From Pseudomonas laurentiana (GTDB taxonomy: Bacteria > Pseudomonadota > Gammaproteobacteria > Pseudomonadales > Pseudomonadaceae), in assembly GCF_014648275.1 (NCBI RefSeq), contig NZ_BMQU01000009.1:1-64000 (forward strand): a DNA stretch of 64,000 nucleotides, given 5' to 3'. This document shows positions 17,498-26,726 of this stretch, in pieces (positions within the stretch are counted from its first letter, which is position 1; each line of letters begins with the position of its first letter). The position numbers and the translations under genes are program-made. The notes below the pieces were generated by a model, which saw nothing but the letters and a program-made list of their open reading frames with translations, had not been told where the DNA came from and did no database searches.

Positions 17498-18928
17498 ATG
17501 AACACAACCAGCAGTACCGCCTACAACTACAAGGTGGTCCGCCAATTCGCCATTATGACGGTGGTGTGGGGGATAGTCGGGATGGGACTCGGCGTTTTTC
17601 TTGCCGCGCAACTCGTCTGGCCTTCGCTCAATTTCGACCTCCCCTGGACCAGCTTCGGGCGCCTGCGCCCGCTGCACACCAACGCGGTGATCTTCGCCTT
17701 CGGTGGTTGTGCACTGTTCGCCAGCTCCTACTACTCGGTGCAACGCACCTGCCAGACCACGCTGTTTTCGCCACGTCTGGCGGCATTCACCTTCTGGGCC
17801 TGGCAACTGGTCATCGTCCTGGCTGCCGTATCCCTGCCGCTGGGCTTTACCAGCTCCAAGGAATACGCTGAGCTGGAATGGCCAATCGACCTGCTGATCA
17901 CCGTCGTCTGGGTCGCCTACGCCGTGGTGTTCTTCGGCACGCTGATGAAGCGCACCACCAAGCACATCTATGTGGGCAACTGGTTCTTCGGTGCGTTCAT
18001 CATTACCGTGGCCATCCTGCACATCGTCAACAACATGGAAATACCGGTCAGCCTGACCAAGTCCTACTCACTGTACGGCGGCGCAACCGACGCCATGGTC
18101 CAGTGGTGGTACGGCCACAACGCCGTAGGCTTCTTCCTGACCGCGGGCTTCCTCGGCATGATGTACTACTTCGTGCCCAAGCAAGCCGAACGTCCGGTGT
18201 ACTCCTATCGCCTGTCGATCGTGCACTTCTGGGCATTGATCACCCTGTACATCTGGGCCGGCCCGCACCACCTGCACTATACCGCCCTGCCCGACTGGGC
18301 TCAGTCGCTGGGCATGGTGATGTCGCTGATCCTGCTGGCCCCAAGCTGGGGTGGCATGATCAACGGCATGATGACCCTCTCGGGCGCCTGGCATAAATTG
18401 CGCAGCGACCCGATCCTGCGTTTCCTGGTGGTATCGCTGGCGTTCTACGGCATGTCGACCTTCGAAGGCCCGATGATGGCCATCAAGACCGTCAACGCCC
18501 TGTCGCACTACACCGACTGGACCATCGGCCACGTACACGCCGGTGCGCTGGGTTGGGTCGCGATGATCTCCATCGGCGCGCTGTACCACATGATCCCGAA
18601 AGTCTTCGGTCGCGAGCAGATGCACAGCATCGGCCTGATCAACGCCCACTTCTGGCTGGCTACCATCGGCACCGTGCTCTACATCGCCTCGATGTGGGTC
18701 AACGGTATCGCCCAAGGCCTGATGTGGCGCGCAGTCAACGCCGACGGCACCCTGACCTACTCCTTCGTCGAGACCCTGGTGGCCAGCCACCCAGGCTTCA
18801 TCGTGCGCTTCGTCGGCGGTGCCATCTTCCTGACCGGCATGCTGCTGATGGCGTGGAACACCTGGCGCACCGTGACTGCCGCCGCTCCGGCCAAGACCGA
18901 AGCCGACGCCGCCACCCAGCTGGCCTGA
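17498..18928 (+). CDS. ccoN: cbb3-type cytochrome c oxidase subunit I, first operon
   Basis: A 476-residue, about 12-segment membrane subunit that binds the low-spin heme b and the heme b3-CuB centre where oxygen is reduced. Heme and copper ligand regions are seen in [46 protein letters not shown] and [14 protein letters not shown]. The ATG at 17498 gives the usual length; the frame opens at 17447. First gene of ccoNOQP. In P. aeruginosa the operon in this position (cco2) is the Anr-induced one. Confidence 0.97.
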   Translation: MNTTSSTAYNYKVVRQFAIMTVVWGIVGMGLGVFLAAQLVWPSLNFDLPWTSFGRLRPLHTNAVIFAFGGCALFASSYYSVQRTCQTTLFSPRLAAFTFWAWQLVIVLAAVSLPLGFTSSKEYAELEWPIDLLITVVWVAYAVVFFGTLMKRTTKHIYVGNWFFGAFIITVAILHIVNNMEIPVSLTKSYSLYGGATDAMVQWWYGHNAVGFFLTAGFLGMMYYFVPKQAERPVYSYRLSIVHFWALITLYIWAGPHHLHYTALPDWAQSLGMVMSLILLAPSWGGMINGMMTLSGAWHKLRSDPILRFLVVSLAFYGMSTFEGPMMAIKTVNALSHYTDWTIGHVHAGALGWVAMISIGALYHMIPKVFGREQMHSIGLINAHFWLATIGTVLYIASMWVNGIAQGLMWRAVNADGTLTYSFVETLVASHPGFIVRFVGGAIFLTGMLLMAWNTWRTVTAAAPAKTEADAATQLA

Positions 18929-18938
18929 GGAAAGCGAA

Positions 18939-19547
18939 ATGAAACACGAAACTATTGAGAAAAACGTCTTCCTGCTGGTGCTGTTGATGGTGGTCGCCGT
19001 GAGCATCGGTGGCCTGACCCAGATCGTCCCGCTGTTCTTCCAGGACGTCACCAACAAGCCGGTCGAGGGCATGAAGCCTTACACCGCGCTGCAACTGGAA
19101 GGCCGCGACATCTACATCCGCGAAGGCTGCGTCGGTTGCCACTCGCAGATGATCCGCCCGTTCCGTGCTGAAACCGAGCGCTACGGCCACTACTCGGTTG
19201 CCGGTGAGAGCGTCTGGGATCACCCGTTCCTGTGGGGCTCCAAACGTACCGGCCCGGACCTGGCCCGTGTCGGCGCTCGTTACTCCGATGACTGGCACCG
19301 TGCGCACCTGTACAACCCGCGCAACGTCGTGCCTGAGTCGAAAATGCCTGCCTACCCATGGCTGGTGGCCAACCAGGTCGACAGCACGCACACCGAGGCC
19401 AAACTGCGCACCATGCGCACCCTTGGCGTGCCGTACAGCGACGCCGACATCGCCGGTGCAGCCGAATCGCTCAAGGGCAAGACCGAGATGGATGCCCTGG
19501 TCGCCTACCTGCAGGTGCTTGGCACCGCGATCAAGAACAAGAGGTAA
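18939..19547 (+). CDS. ccoO: cbb3 oxidase subunit II (monoheme cytochrome c), first operon
   Basis: A 202-residue protein with one N-terminal membrane anchor and a periplasmic cytochrome c domain. The heme motif is GCVGCHSQM, with an axial Met in SKMPAYPW. It passes electrons from CcoP to CcoN. The start follows GAGGAAAGCGAA, ten bases after ccoN. Bases 19137-19342 are identical to the second copy. Confidence 0.97.
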   Translation: MKHETIEKNVFLLVLLMVVAVSIGGLTQIVPLFFQDVTNKPVEGMKPYTALQLEGRDIYIREGCVGCHSQMIRPFRAETERYGHYSVAGESVWDHPFLWGSKRTGPDLARVGARYSDDWHRAHLYNPRNVVPESKMPAYPWLVANQVDSTHTEAKLRTMRTLGVPYSDADIAGAAESLKGKTEMDALVAYLQVLGTAIKNKR

Positions 19548-19552
19548 GCCCC

Positions 19553-19750
19553 ATGGACTTCACACTGGATATCGGCCAGCTACGTGGCCTGGGCACACTG
19601 CTGGTGATGATCGCGTTCATCGGCCTGGCCTTCTGGGTGTTCAACGCCCGCCGCGACCGTGATTTCGCCGAAGCACGCCTGCTGCCATTCGCCGATGACC
19701 GCCTGCCCCCTACTGCCAATGAATCCGCCTTGAGGAGTACCCGGCAATGA
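19553..19750 (+). CDS. ccoQ: cbb3 oxidase small subunit CcoQ, first operon
   Basis: A 65-residue protein with a single membrane segment ([18 protein letters not shown]) and a short charged tail ending in PFADDRLPP. CcoQ stabilises the complex in other bacteria. It starts five bases after ccoO and overlaps ccoP as ATGA. Confidence 0.92.
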   Translation: MDFTLDIGQLRGLGTLLVMIAFIGLAFWVFNARRDRDFAEARLLPFADDRLPPTANESALRSTRQ

Positions 19751-20682
19751 CCACCTTCTGGAGTACGTATGTCTGCGTACTGACAATCGGTAGCCTGGTT
19801 GGCCTGACCTGGCTGCTGCTGGCCACTCGCAAGGGTGAAACCAAAGGTTCCACCGACCAGACCATGGGCCACAGCTTCGACGGCATCGAGGAGTACGACA
19901 ATCCGCTGCCCAAGTGGTGGTTCTGGCTGTTCGTCGGCACCCTGGTGTTCTCGGTCGGCTACCTGATCCTCTACCCGGGCCTGGGCAATTGGAAAGGTGT
20001 ACTGCCTGGCTATAAAGACGGCTGGACGGGCGTCAACGAGTGGCAGAAAGAGATGGACAAGGCAGACGCCAAGTTCGGACCGATCTTCGCCAAATTCGCC
20101 GCCATGCCGGTCGAGGAAGTGGCCAAGGACCCTCAAGCACTGAAAATGGGTGGCCGTCTGTTCGCCTCCAACTGCTCGGTGTGCCACGGTTCCGATGCCA
20201 AGGGCGCCTATGGTTTCCCCAACCTGACCGACAACGACTGGCGTTGGGGCGGCGAGCCGGAAACCATCAAGACCACCATCATGGCCGGTCGTCATGGCGT
20301 GATGCCTGCCTGGGCTGAAGTGATTGGCGAACAAGGCGTGGCCGACGTGGCCGCCTTTGTCCTGACCAACCTCGATGGCCGCACCCTGCCAGAAGGCACA
20401 AAAGCCGATCCGGCCAATGGCCAGAAACTCTTCGCGACCAACTGCGTGGCCTGCCACGGGCCTGAAGGTAAAGGTACCCCAGCCATGGGCGCCCCGAACC
20501 TGACTCACCCACAGGCGTTCATCTACGGTTCGAGCTTTGCTCAACTGCAGCAGACCATTCGTTATGGTCGCCAAGGCCAGATGCCTGCCCAACAGGAAAT
20601 GCAGGGCAACGACAAGGTTCACCTGCTGGCTGCCTATGTGTACAGCCTGTCTCAGGGTGGTGAACAGGTTTCTGCCAAGTGA
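19747..20682 (+). CDS. ccoP: cbb3 oxidase subunit III (diheme cytochrome c), first operon
   Basis: A 311-residue protein with two N-terminal membrane segments (the second [19 protein letters not shown]) and two periplasmic heme c sites, [11 protein letters not shown] and [11 protein letters not shown]. It receives electrons from soluble cytochromes. It is 15 residues shorter than the second copy between the membrane part and the first heme. Bases 20245-20459 are identical to the second copy. Confidence 0.97.
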   Translation: MTTFWSTYVCVLTIGSLVGLTWLLLATRKGETKGSTDQTMGHSFDGIEEYDNPLPKWWFWLFVGTLVFSVGYLILYPGLGNWKGVLPGYKDGWTGVNEWQKEMDKADAKFGPIFAKFAAMPVEEVAKDPQALKMGGRLFASNCSVCHGSDAKGAYGFPNLTDNDWRWGGEPETIKTTIMAGRHGVMPAWAEVIGEQGVADVAAFVLTNLDGRTLPEGTKADPANGQKLFATNCVACHGPEGKGTPAMGAPNLTHPQAFIYGSSFAQLQQTIRYGRQGQMPAQQEMQGNDKVHLLAAYVYSLSQGGEQVSAK

Positions 20683-21178
20683 AATGAATGTGTAACTGAT
20701 GCTTGACTAAAAACGCCGCACCTTCAGGGGTGCGGCGGCTCCACCCTCCTCCCTCCCCCGCCTTGCGACCAAGTGTCGCAGCCAGGCACACCCCCGCCTT
20801 GCACCCCGACTAATCGGAACTAAGCTTGTTGCCACAGTGGCTGGAATGAGCGGTCCGGCTGCACTTTTCTGGGGCACTCACCGTCAACGATCCGGCGCAA
20901 AGGCTGATAGGGCGGCTCATGTCAGCTATCCTCGGCCCGATGCCCGTTTCGACGAACGGCAAGTGAGCGCAATTGACCGGCGATAAAAACCGAAAAATCG
21001 TACACATAAACAAGAACTAACTGTGTACAATTTGCGCGCCAGAAAGGCCTGAAAAGGCCGCAGCACCCGCTCTGGCAAGGATCGGCGCGGATGCCATCGC
21101 GTTGCAATAACCACACGGTTTATACATACTTGCGCCGATTTTTACCCTACAAAAACACCCAAACCGTGGAACCTTAGA
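20683..21178. other. 496-bp region between the two cbb3 operons
   Basis: No gene is seen. At 20714-20737 a hairpin (CGCCGCACC / GGTGCGGCG) follows the first operon; it has A residues before it and no T run after, so it is a weak terminator. At 21000-21028 GTACACA and TGTGTAC form an inverted repeat overlapping TACAAT, a good -10 hexamer. A degenerate Anr-like sequence, TTGACCGGCGATAA, lies just upstream (20973-20986). The second operon therefore has its own promoter. Confidence 0.55.
20714..20737. terminator. Hairpin downstream of the first ccoP
   Basis: A nine-base-pair GC-rich stem with a six-base loop, 32 bases after the ccoP stop. The lack of a T run on the plus strand makes full termination uncertain. 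Confidence 0.45.
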
Positions 21179-22618
21179 ATGAGCACAGCAATCAGTCCGA
21201 CTGCTTATAACTATAAGGTAGTCCGCCAGTTCGCCATCATGACGGTGGTCTGGGGGATCCTTGGCATGGGGCTTGGTGTCTTCATTGCCTCGCAATTGGT
21301 ATGGCCCCAGCTGAACCTGGACCTGCCCTGGACGACCTTTGGACGCCTTCGCCCGCTGCACACCAACCTGGTGATTTTCGCCTTCGGTGGTTGTGCACTG
21401 TTTGCCACCTCCTATTACGTCGTGCAGCGTACCTGCCAGACGCGACTGATCTCCGACAGCCTCGCGGCCTTCACCTTCTGGGGTTGGCAAGCCGTGATCG
21501 TCGGTGCACTCATCACCTTGCCGATGGGCTACACCACGACCAAGGAATACGCAGAGCTGGAGTGGCCAATCGCCATTCTGCTGGCCATTGTCTGGGTGAC
21601 CTACGGCATTGTGTTCTTTGGCACCATCGTCAAGCGCAAGACCAAGCACATCTATGTCGGTAACTGGTTCTACGGTGCCTTCATCGTGGTTACCGCGATG
21701 CTGCACATCGTCAACCACATGTCGTTGCCGGTCAGCCTGTTCAAGTCCTACTCGGCTTATTCCGGCGCCACCGATGCGATGATCCAGTGGTGGTACGGCC
21801 ACAACGCCGTAGGCTTCTTCCTGACCACCGGCTTCCTGGGCATGATGTACTACTTCGTACCCAAGCAGGCCGAGCGTCCGATCTACTCCTATCGCCTGTC
21901 GATCGTGCACTTCTGGGCGCTGATCACCCTGTACATCTGGGCCGGTCCGCACCACCTGCACTACACCGCACTGCCAGACTGGGCCCAGTCGCTGGGCATG
22001 GCCATGTCGATCATCCTGCTGGCACCAAGCTGGGGCGGCATGATCAACGGCATGATGACCCTCTCGGGCGCCTGGCATAAACTGCGCACCGACCCGATCC
22101 TGCGCTTCCTGGTGGTATCGCTGGCGTTCTACGGCATGTCGACCTTCGAAGGCCCGATGATGGCCATCAAGACCGTCAACTCGCTGTCGCACTACACCGA
22201 CTGGACCATCGGCCACGTACACGCCGGTGCCCTGGGCTGGGTAGCGATGATCTCCATCGGCGCCCTGTACCACCTGATTCCGAAGGTCTACGGTCGTCAG
22301 CAGATGCACAGCATCGGCCTGATCAACGCCCACTTCTGGCTGGCTACCATCGGTACCGTGCTGTACATCGCTTCGATGTGGGTCAACGGCATCACCCAAG
22401 GTCTGATGTGGCGTGCAATCAACGACGACGGCACCCTCACCTACTCCTTCGTCGAAGCGCTGCAAGCTAGCCACCCTGGCTTTATCGTTCGTGCCCTGGG
22501 CGGTGCGTTCTTCGCCTCCGGCATGCTGCTGATGGCGTACAACGTCTACCGTACCGTGCGCGCCTCGAAGCCGGCAGAAGCTGAAGCCGCCGCTCAGATC
22601 GTAGTTGGAGCTCACTGA
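21179..22618 (+). CDS. ccoN: cbb3-type cytochrome c oxidase subunit I, second operon
   Basis: A 479-residue paralogue of the first CcoN with the same ligand regions ([32 protein letters not shown]). The N-terminus ([18 protein letters not shown]) and C-terminal tail differ most. In gene position it corresponds to P. aeruginosa cco1, the constitutively expressed high-affinity oxidase. Its stop overlaps the ccoO start by one base (TGATG). Confidence 0.97.
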   Translation: MSTAISPTAYNYKVVRQFAIMTVVWGILGMGLGVFIASQLVWPQLNLDLPWTTFGRLRPLHTNLVIFAFGGCALFATSYYVVQRTCQTRLISDSLAAFTFWGWQAVIVGALITLPMGYTTTKEYAELEWPIAILLAIVWVTYGIVFFGTIVKRKTKHIYVGNWFYGAFIVVTAMLHIVNHMSLPVSLFKSYSAYSGATDAMIQWWYGHNAVGFFLTTGFLGMMYYFVPKQAERPIYSYRLSIVHFWALITLYIWAGPHHLHYTALPDWAQSLGMAMSIILLAPSWGGMINGMMTLSGAWHKLRTDPILRFLVVSLAFYGMSTFEGPMMAIKTVNSLSHYTDWTIGHVHAGALGWVAMISIGALYHLIPKVYGRQQMHSIGLINAHFWLATIGTVLYIASMWVNGITQGLMWRAINDDGTLTYSFVEALQASHPGFIVRALGGAFFASGMLLMAYNVYRTVRASKPAEAEAAAQIVVGAH

Positions 22619-23226
22619 TGAAGCACGAAGTAGTCGAGAAGAATATCGGCCTGCTGGCCTTCTTCATGGTCATCGCCGTCAGTATCGGCGGCCTGACCCA
22701 GATCGTCCCGCTGTTCTTCCAGGACGTCACCAACAAGCCGGTCGAAGGCATGAAGCCACGCACCGCGCTTGAACTGGAAGGCCGTGACGTGTACATCGCC
22801 AACGGCTGTGTCGGCTGCCACTCGCAGATGATCCGCCCGTTCCGTGCTGAAACCGAGCGCTACGGCCACTACTCGGTTGCCGGTGAGAGCGTCTGGGATC
22901 ACCCGTTCCTGTGGGGCTCCAAACGTACCGGCCCGGACCTGGCCCGTGTCGGCGCTCGTTACTCCGATGACTGGCACCGTGCGCACCTGTACAACCCGCG
23001 CAACGTCGTGCCTGAGTCGAAGATGCCTTCCTACCCATGGCTGGTAGAGAACAAGCTCGACGGCAAGGAAACCGCCAAGAAGATGGAAGTCCTGCGCACC
23101 CTGGGCGTGCCGTACACCGACGAAGATATCGCCGGTGCCCGCGACGCGGTCAAGGGCAAGACTGAAATGGACGCCCTGGTTGCCTACCTGCAAGGGCTGG
23201 GTACCATCATCAAAAGCAAACGGTGA
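22618..23226 (+). CDS. ccoO: cbb3 oxidase subunit II (monoheme cytochrome c), second operon
   Basis: A 202-residue paralogue of the first CcoO, with one membrane anchor ([19 protein letters not shown]) and the heme motif [10 protein letters not shown] central 206-bp tract (22816-23021) is identical to the first copy, while both ends have diverged, as expected after gene conversion. Confidence 0.97.
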   Translation: MKHEVVEKNIGLLAFFMVIAVSIGGLTQIVPLFFQDVTNKPVEGMKPRTALELEGRDVYIANGCVGCHSQMIRPFRAETERYGHYSVAGESVWDHPFLWGSKRTGPDLARVGARYSDDWHRAHLYNPRNVVPESKMPSYPWLVENKLDGKETAKKMEVLRTLGVPYTDEDIAGARDAVKGKTEMDALVAYLQGLGTIIKSKR

Positions 23227-23231
23227 CCTTG

Positions 23232-23429
23232 ATGGATATCGGGATGATTCGTGGCCTGGGCACCGTCGTGGTGATGGTGGCCTTCATCGGCCTGGCCTTG
23301 TGGGTATTCAGTTCTCGGCGCAAGTCCGAGTTCGACGAAGCGACCTTGCTGCCTTTCGCGGATGATCCCGAGGCCATCAAGCACGTCGAGCAAGCGCAAG
23401 CGAGAGCTTCTAGGAGTAACAACGAATGA
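23232..23429 (+). CDS. ccoQ: cbb3 oxidase small subunit CcoQ, second operon
   Basis: A 65-residue protein ([15 protein letters not shown]...) with one membrane segment and the tail motif [17 protein letters not shown] lies six bases before the ATG at 23232. An in-frame GTG at 23223, overlapping the ccoO stop as GTGA, is the alternative start. It overlaps ccoP as ATGA. Confidence 0.9.
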   Translation: MDIGMIRGLGTVVVMVAFIGLALWVFSSRRKSEFDEATLLPFADDPEAIKHVEQAQARASRSNNE

Positions 23430-24406
23430 CTACCTTCTGGAGTCTGTACGTCACCGTTTTGAGTCTGGGCACCATCTTCGCCCTGACCTGGCTGCTGCTG
23501 TCCACCCGCAAGGGCCAGCGCAGCGAAGCCACCGATGAAACCGTGGGCCACTCCTTCGATGGTATCGAGGAGTACGACAACCCACTGCCGAAATGGTGGT
23601 TCATGCTGTTCGTCGGCACCATCATCTTCGCCTTGGGCTACCTGGTGCTGTACCCGGGCCTGGGTAACTGGAAAGGCATGTTGCCAGGTTATCAGTACCT
23701 GGATAACGACAAGAAAACCGAGTTCGCCAACGGCCAGCCTGGCTGGACCGGCGTTCACGAGTGGGAAAAGGAAATGGCGCGTTCGGATGCCAAGTTCGGT
23801 CCGATTTTCGCCAAGTTTGCTGCCATGCCGATTGAAGAAGTCGCCAAAGACCCGCAAGCACTGAAGATGGGTGGCCGCCTGTTCGCCTCCAACTGCTCGG
23901 TGTGCCACGGTTCTGACGCCAAGGGCTCCTACGGCTTCCCGAACCTGACCGACAACGACTGGCGCTGGGGCGGCGAGCCGGAAACCATCAAGACCACCAT
24001 CATGGCCGGTCGTCATGGCGTGATGCCTGCCTGGGCTGAAGTGATTGGCGAACAAGGCGTGGCCGACGTGGCCGCCTTTGTCCTGACCAACCTCGATGGC
24101 CGCACCCTGCCAGAAGGCACAAAAGCCGATCCGGCCAATGGCCAGAAACTCTTCGCGACCAACTGCGTGGCCTGCCACGGACCTGAAGGCAAAGGTACCC
24201 CAGCCATGGGCGCCCCGAACCTGACTCACCCACAGGCGTTCATCTACGGCTCGAGCTTCGCTCAGCTGCAGCAGACCATTCGTTATGGTCGTCAGGGCCA
24301 GATGCCTGCCCAGCAGGAAATGCAGGGTAACGACAAGGTTCACCTGCTGGCGGCCTACGTCTACAGCCTGTCACATCAAGGCGACAAAGCGACCGAAGCG
24401 AAGTAA
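23426..24406 (+). CDS. ccoP: cbb3 oxidase subunit III (diheme cytochrome c), second operon
   Basis: A 326-residue diheme cytochrome with two N-terminal membrane segments and heme motifs [11 protein letters not shown] and [11 protein letters not shown]. After LPGY it has an extra stretch of about 15 residues ([16 protein letters not shown]) that the first copy lacks. Bases 23966-24180 are identical to the first copy. A strong terminator follows. Confidence 0.97.
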   Translation: MTTFWSLYVTVLSLGTIFALTWLLLSTRKGQRSEATDETVGHSFDGIEEYDNPLPKWWFMLFVGTIIFALGYLVLYPGLGNWKGMLPGYQYLDNDKKTEFANGQPGWTGVHEWEKEMARSDAKFGPIFAKFAAMPIEEVAKDPQALKMGGRLFASNCSVCHGSDAKGSYGFPNLTDNDWRWGGEPETIKTTIMAGRHGVMPAWAEVIGEQGVADVAAFVLTNLDGRTLPEGTKADPANGQKLFATNCVACHGPEGKGTPAMGAPNLTHPQAFIYGSSFAQLQQTIRYGRQGQMPAQQEMQGNDKVHLLAAYVYSLSHQGDKATEAK

Positions 24407-24420
24407 TTCGATCGACTGGA

Positions 24421-24456
24421 AAAAGCCCCGCCAGCCTGCGCTGCCGGGGCTTTTTT
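24421..24456 (+). terminator. Intrinsic terminator of the second ccoNOQP operon
   Basis: AAAAGCCCCG and CGGGGCTTTT form the stem and a run of six T follows. It begins 15 bases after the ccoP stop. Confidence 0.9.
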
Positions 24457-24680
24457 ACACCCGCATGGCCCTGACGGATTCCGCGATCACTGGCTTCGTG
24501 ACCTGCGTCAATTGACACACGCCATTACACTATTGCCAGGCATTACCCAACGCGGCCAAAAGTCGCACCCCTCCCCCGTACTGCCAGTACAGGCGTATCA
24601 TGCGCCCTAGAGCATCAAGCTTTCGACTGCGGCCTGCATGTATGGGTCGCGGCACCTTTCCACTGCCGTGGGACTCAATG

Positions 24681-26096
24681 ATGAGCAACCAGATTCCGGT
24701 ACACGACGTCACACCGCCTGCCAAGAAAGCCGACAACAGCGTCGACCTCTATGCCTCTCGGGACAAAATCTATACCCGCGCCTTCACCGGCCTGTTCCGC
24801 AACCTGCGGATGGTGGGTGGCGCCGTACTGTTCGTGCTCTATTTCGGCACTGTCTGGCTGAACTGGGGCAGTCACCAGGCTGTCTGGTGGAACCTGCCGG
24901 AGCGCAAGTTCTACATCTTTGGCGCCACCATCTGGCCGCAGGATTTCATCCTGCTCTCGGGCCTGCTGATCGTTGCCGCCTTCGGCCTGTTCTTCATCAC
25001 GGTGTTCGCCGGGCGGGTCTGGTGTGGCTATACCTGTCCACAGAGCGTCTGGACCTGGGTCTTCATGTGGTGTGAAAAGGTCACCGAAGGCGACCGCAAC
25101 CAGCGCATGAAGCTCGACAAGGCACCGATGAGCGGCAACAAGTTCCTGCGCAAACTGGCCAAACACAGCCTGTGGTTGCTGATCGGCTTTGTGACCGGGA
25201 TGACCTTCGTCGGCTACTTCTCGCCGATCCGCGACCTGGTGGTGGAGTTCTTCACCGGCCAGGCCGATGGCTGGGCCTACTTCTGGGTGGGCTTCTTCAC
25301 CCTGGCCACCTACGGCAACGCCGGCTGGCTGCGTGAGCAGGTGTGCATCTACATGTGCCCCTACGCGCGCTTCCAGAGTGTCATGTTCGACAAGGACACC
25401 CTGATCGTCTCCTACGACCCGCGCCGTGGCGAAGCCCGTGGCCCGCGCAAAAAAGACATCGACTACAAGGCCAAGGGCCTGGGTGACTGCATCGACTGCA
25501 CCATGTGCGTCCAGGTGTGCCCGACCGGCATCGATATCCGTGATGGCCTGCAGATCGAGTGCATCGGCTGTGCCGCCTGTATCGATGCCTGCGACACCAT
25601 CATGGACAAGATGAACTACCCACGCGGGCTGATCAGCTACACCACCGAGCACAACCTGTCGGGGCAGAAAACCCACATGGTGCGCCCACGCCTGATCGGC
25701 TACGCCATCGTGCTGCTGACCATGATCGGCCTGCTCACCAGCGCCTTCGTCATGCGGTCGCTGGTCGGCTTCGACGTCAGTAAAGACCGCGTCCTGTACC
25801 GTGAAAACGCCCAGGGCCGGATCGAGAACGTCTACAGCCTGAAAGTCATGAACAAGGACCAGCGCGATCACGTGTATGTGCTCGATGCCGCCGGCCTGCC
25901 AGGCCTCAAGCTTGAAGCCGTGCGGGAAGTCAGCGTCGCTGCCGGCGATATCGTCAGCCTGCCCGTGCAATTGTCGATGGCCCCGGAACAACTGCCGTCG
26001 ACCACCAACGAAGTCACCTTCATCCTGCGCGACGCCGATGACAGCAGCGTTCAGGTTGAAGCCAAGAGCCGATTCATCGGCCCGCAAATTCGATAA
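24681..26096 (+). CDS. ccoG: cbb3 oxidase assembly protein CcoG, [4Fe-4S] cupric reductase
   Basis: A 471-residue inner-membrane iron-sulfur protein. Membrane segments lie at about 40-60, 90-110 and 160-180, with another near 340. Cys motifs are CGYTCPQSVW, then the ferredoxin-like pair CIDCTMCVQVCP and CIGCAACIDACD, followed by a periplasmic immunoglobulin-like tail. CcoG reduces Cu(II) to Cu(I) for cbb3 assembly in other bacteria. ATG at 24681 (MSNQIPVHD) is preferred; another ATG lies three bases upstream. First gene of the assembly set. Confidence 0.94.
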   Translation: MSNQIPVHDVTPPAKKADNSVDLYASRDKIYTRAFTGLFRNLRMVGGAVLFVLYFGTVWLNWGSHQAVWWNLPERKFYIFGATIWPQDFILLSGLLIVAAFGLFFITVFAGRVWCGYTCPQSVWTWVFMWCEKVTEGDRNQRMKLDKAPMSGNKFLRKLAKHSLWLLIGFVTGMTFVGYFSPIRDLVVEFFTGQADGWAYFWVGFFTLATYGNAGWLREQVCIYMCPYARFQSVMFDKDTLIVSYDPRRGEARGPRKKDIDYKAKGLGDCIDCTMCVQVCPTGIDIRDGLQIECIGCAACIDACDTIMDKMNYPRGLISYTTEHNLSGQKTHMVRPRLIGYAIVLLTMIGLLTSAFVMRSLVGFDVSKDRVLYRENAQGRIENVYSLKVMNKDQRDHVYVLDAAGLPGLKLEAVREVSVAAGDIVSLPVQLSMAPEQLPSTTNEVTFILRDADDSSVQVEAKSRFIGPQIR

Positions 26097-26108
26097 GAGA
26101 GTCTGCCA

Positions 26109-26648
26109 ATGCGTTCAGCAACTGCCGCAAGCCCCTGGTACAAGCACCTCTGGCCCTGGATCATCATTGGCATTCTGGCCACCTCGGTGACCCTCAGCCT
26201 GACCATGGTCGGCATCGCGGTAAACAACCCGGACAACCTGGTCAACGACAACTACTACGAGGCCGGCAAGGGCATCAACCGCTCACTCGACCGCGAGTTG
26301 CTGGCGCAGACGCTCAAACTCAAGGCCACCGTGCACCTGGACGAGCTCACCGGTGAAGTGGACCTGCGCCTGAAAGGCGACAGCCAGCCACAACGCCTGG
26401 AACTGAACCTGATCTCGCCAACCCAGCCCGAGAAAGACCGCAAGATCGAGCTGGTGCGCAGTGCCAGTGAAGCCGGCCGCTACCTTGGCCAGCTCAATGA
26501 CAAGGTAGAAGGTCGGCGTTTCGTGGAGTTGCTGGGCAGCCAGGACGAGCATGTCTGGCGCCTGTTCGAGGAAGAACAGGTGGGCCACGACAAGACCCTG
26601 GTACTGGGCGATGAAGCCCTTCAGGGTGCTGAACACCTGGAACAATGA
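26109..26648 (+). CDS. ccoH: cbb3 oxidase assembly protein CcoH (FixH)
   Basis: A 179-residue protein with one N-terminal membrane segment (WIIIGILATSVTLSLTMVGI) and a periplasmic FixH domain with the typical NNPDNLVNDNYYEAGKGIN. It is needed for stable cbb3 assembly. It lies 12 bases after ccoG. Confidence 0.93.
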   Translation: MRSATAASPWYKHLWPWIIIGILATSVTLSLTMVGIAVNNPDNLVNDNYYEAGKGINRSLDRELLAQTLKLKATVHLDELTGEVDLRLKGDSQPQRLELNLISPTQPEKDRKIELVRSASEAGRYLGQLNDKVEGRRFVELLGSQDEHVWRLFEEEQVGHDKTLVLGDEALQGAEHLEQ

Positions 26649-26726
26649 GTTTCGCCATCATCGCTGGTACGGTCGCCCTCTGCGGGGGCCGGCCGTGCCC
26701 GTCCTGAACTGCCTGCGATAGACACC

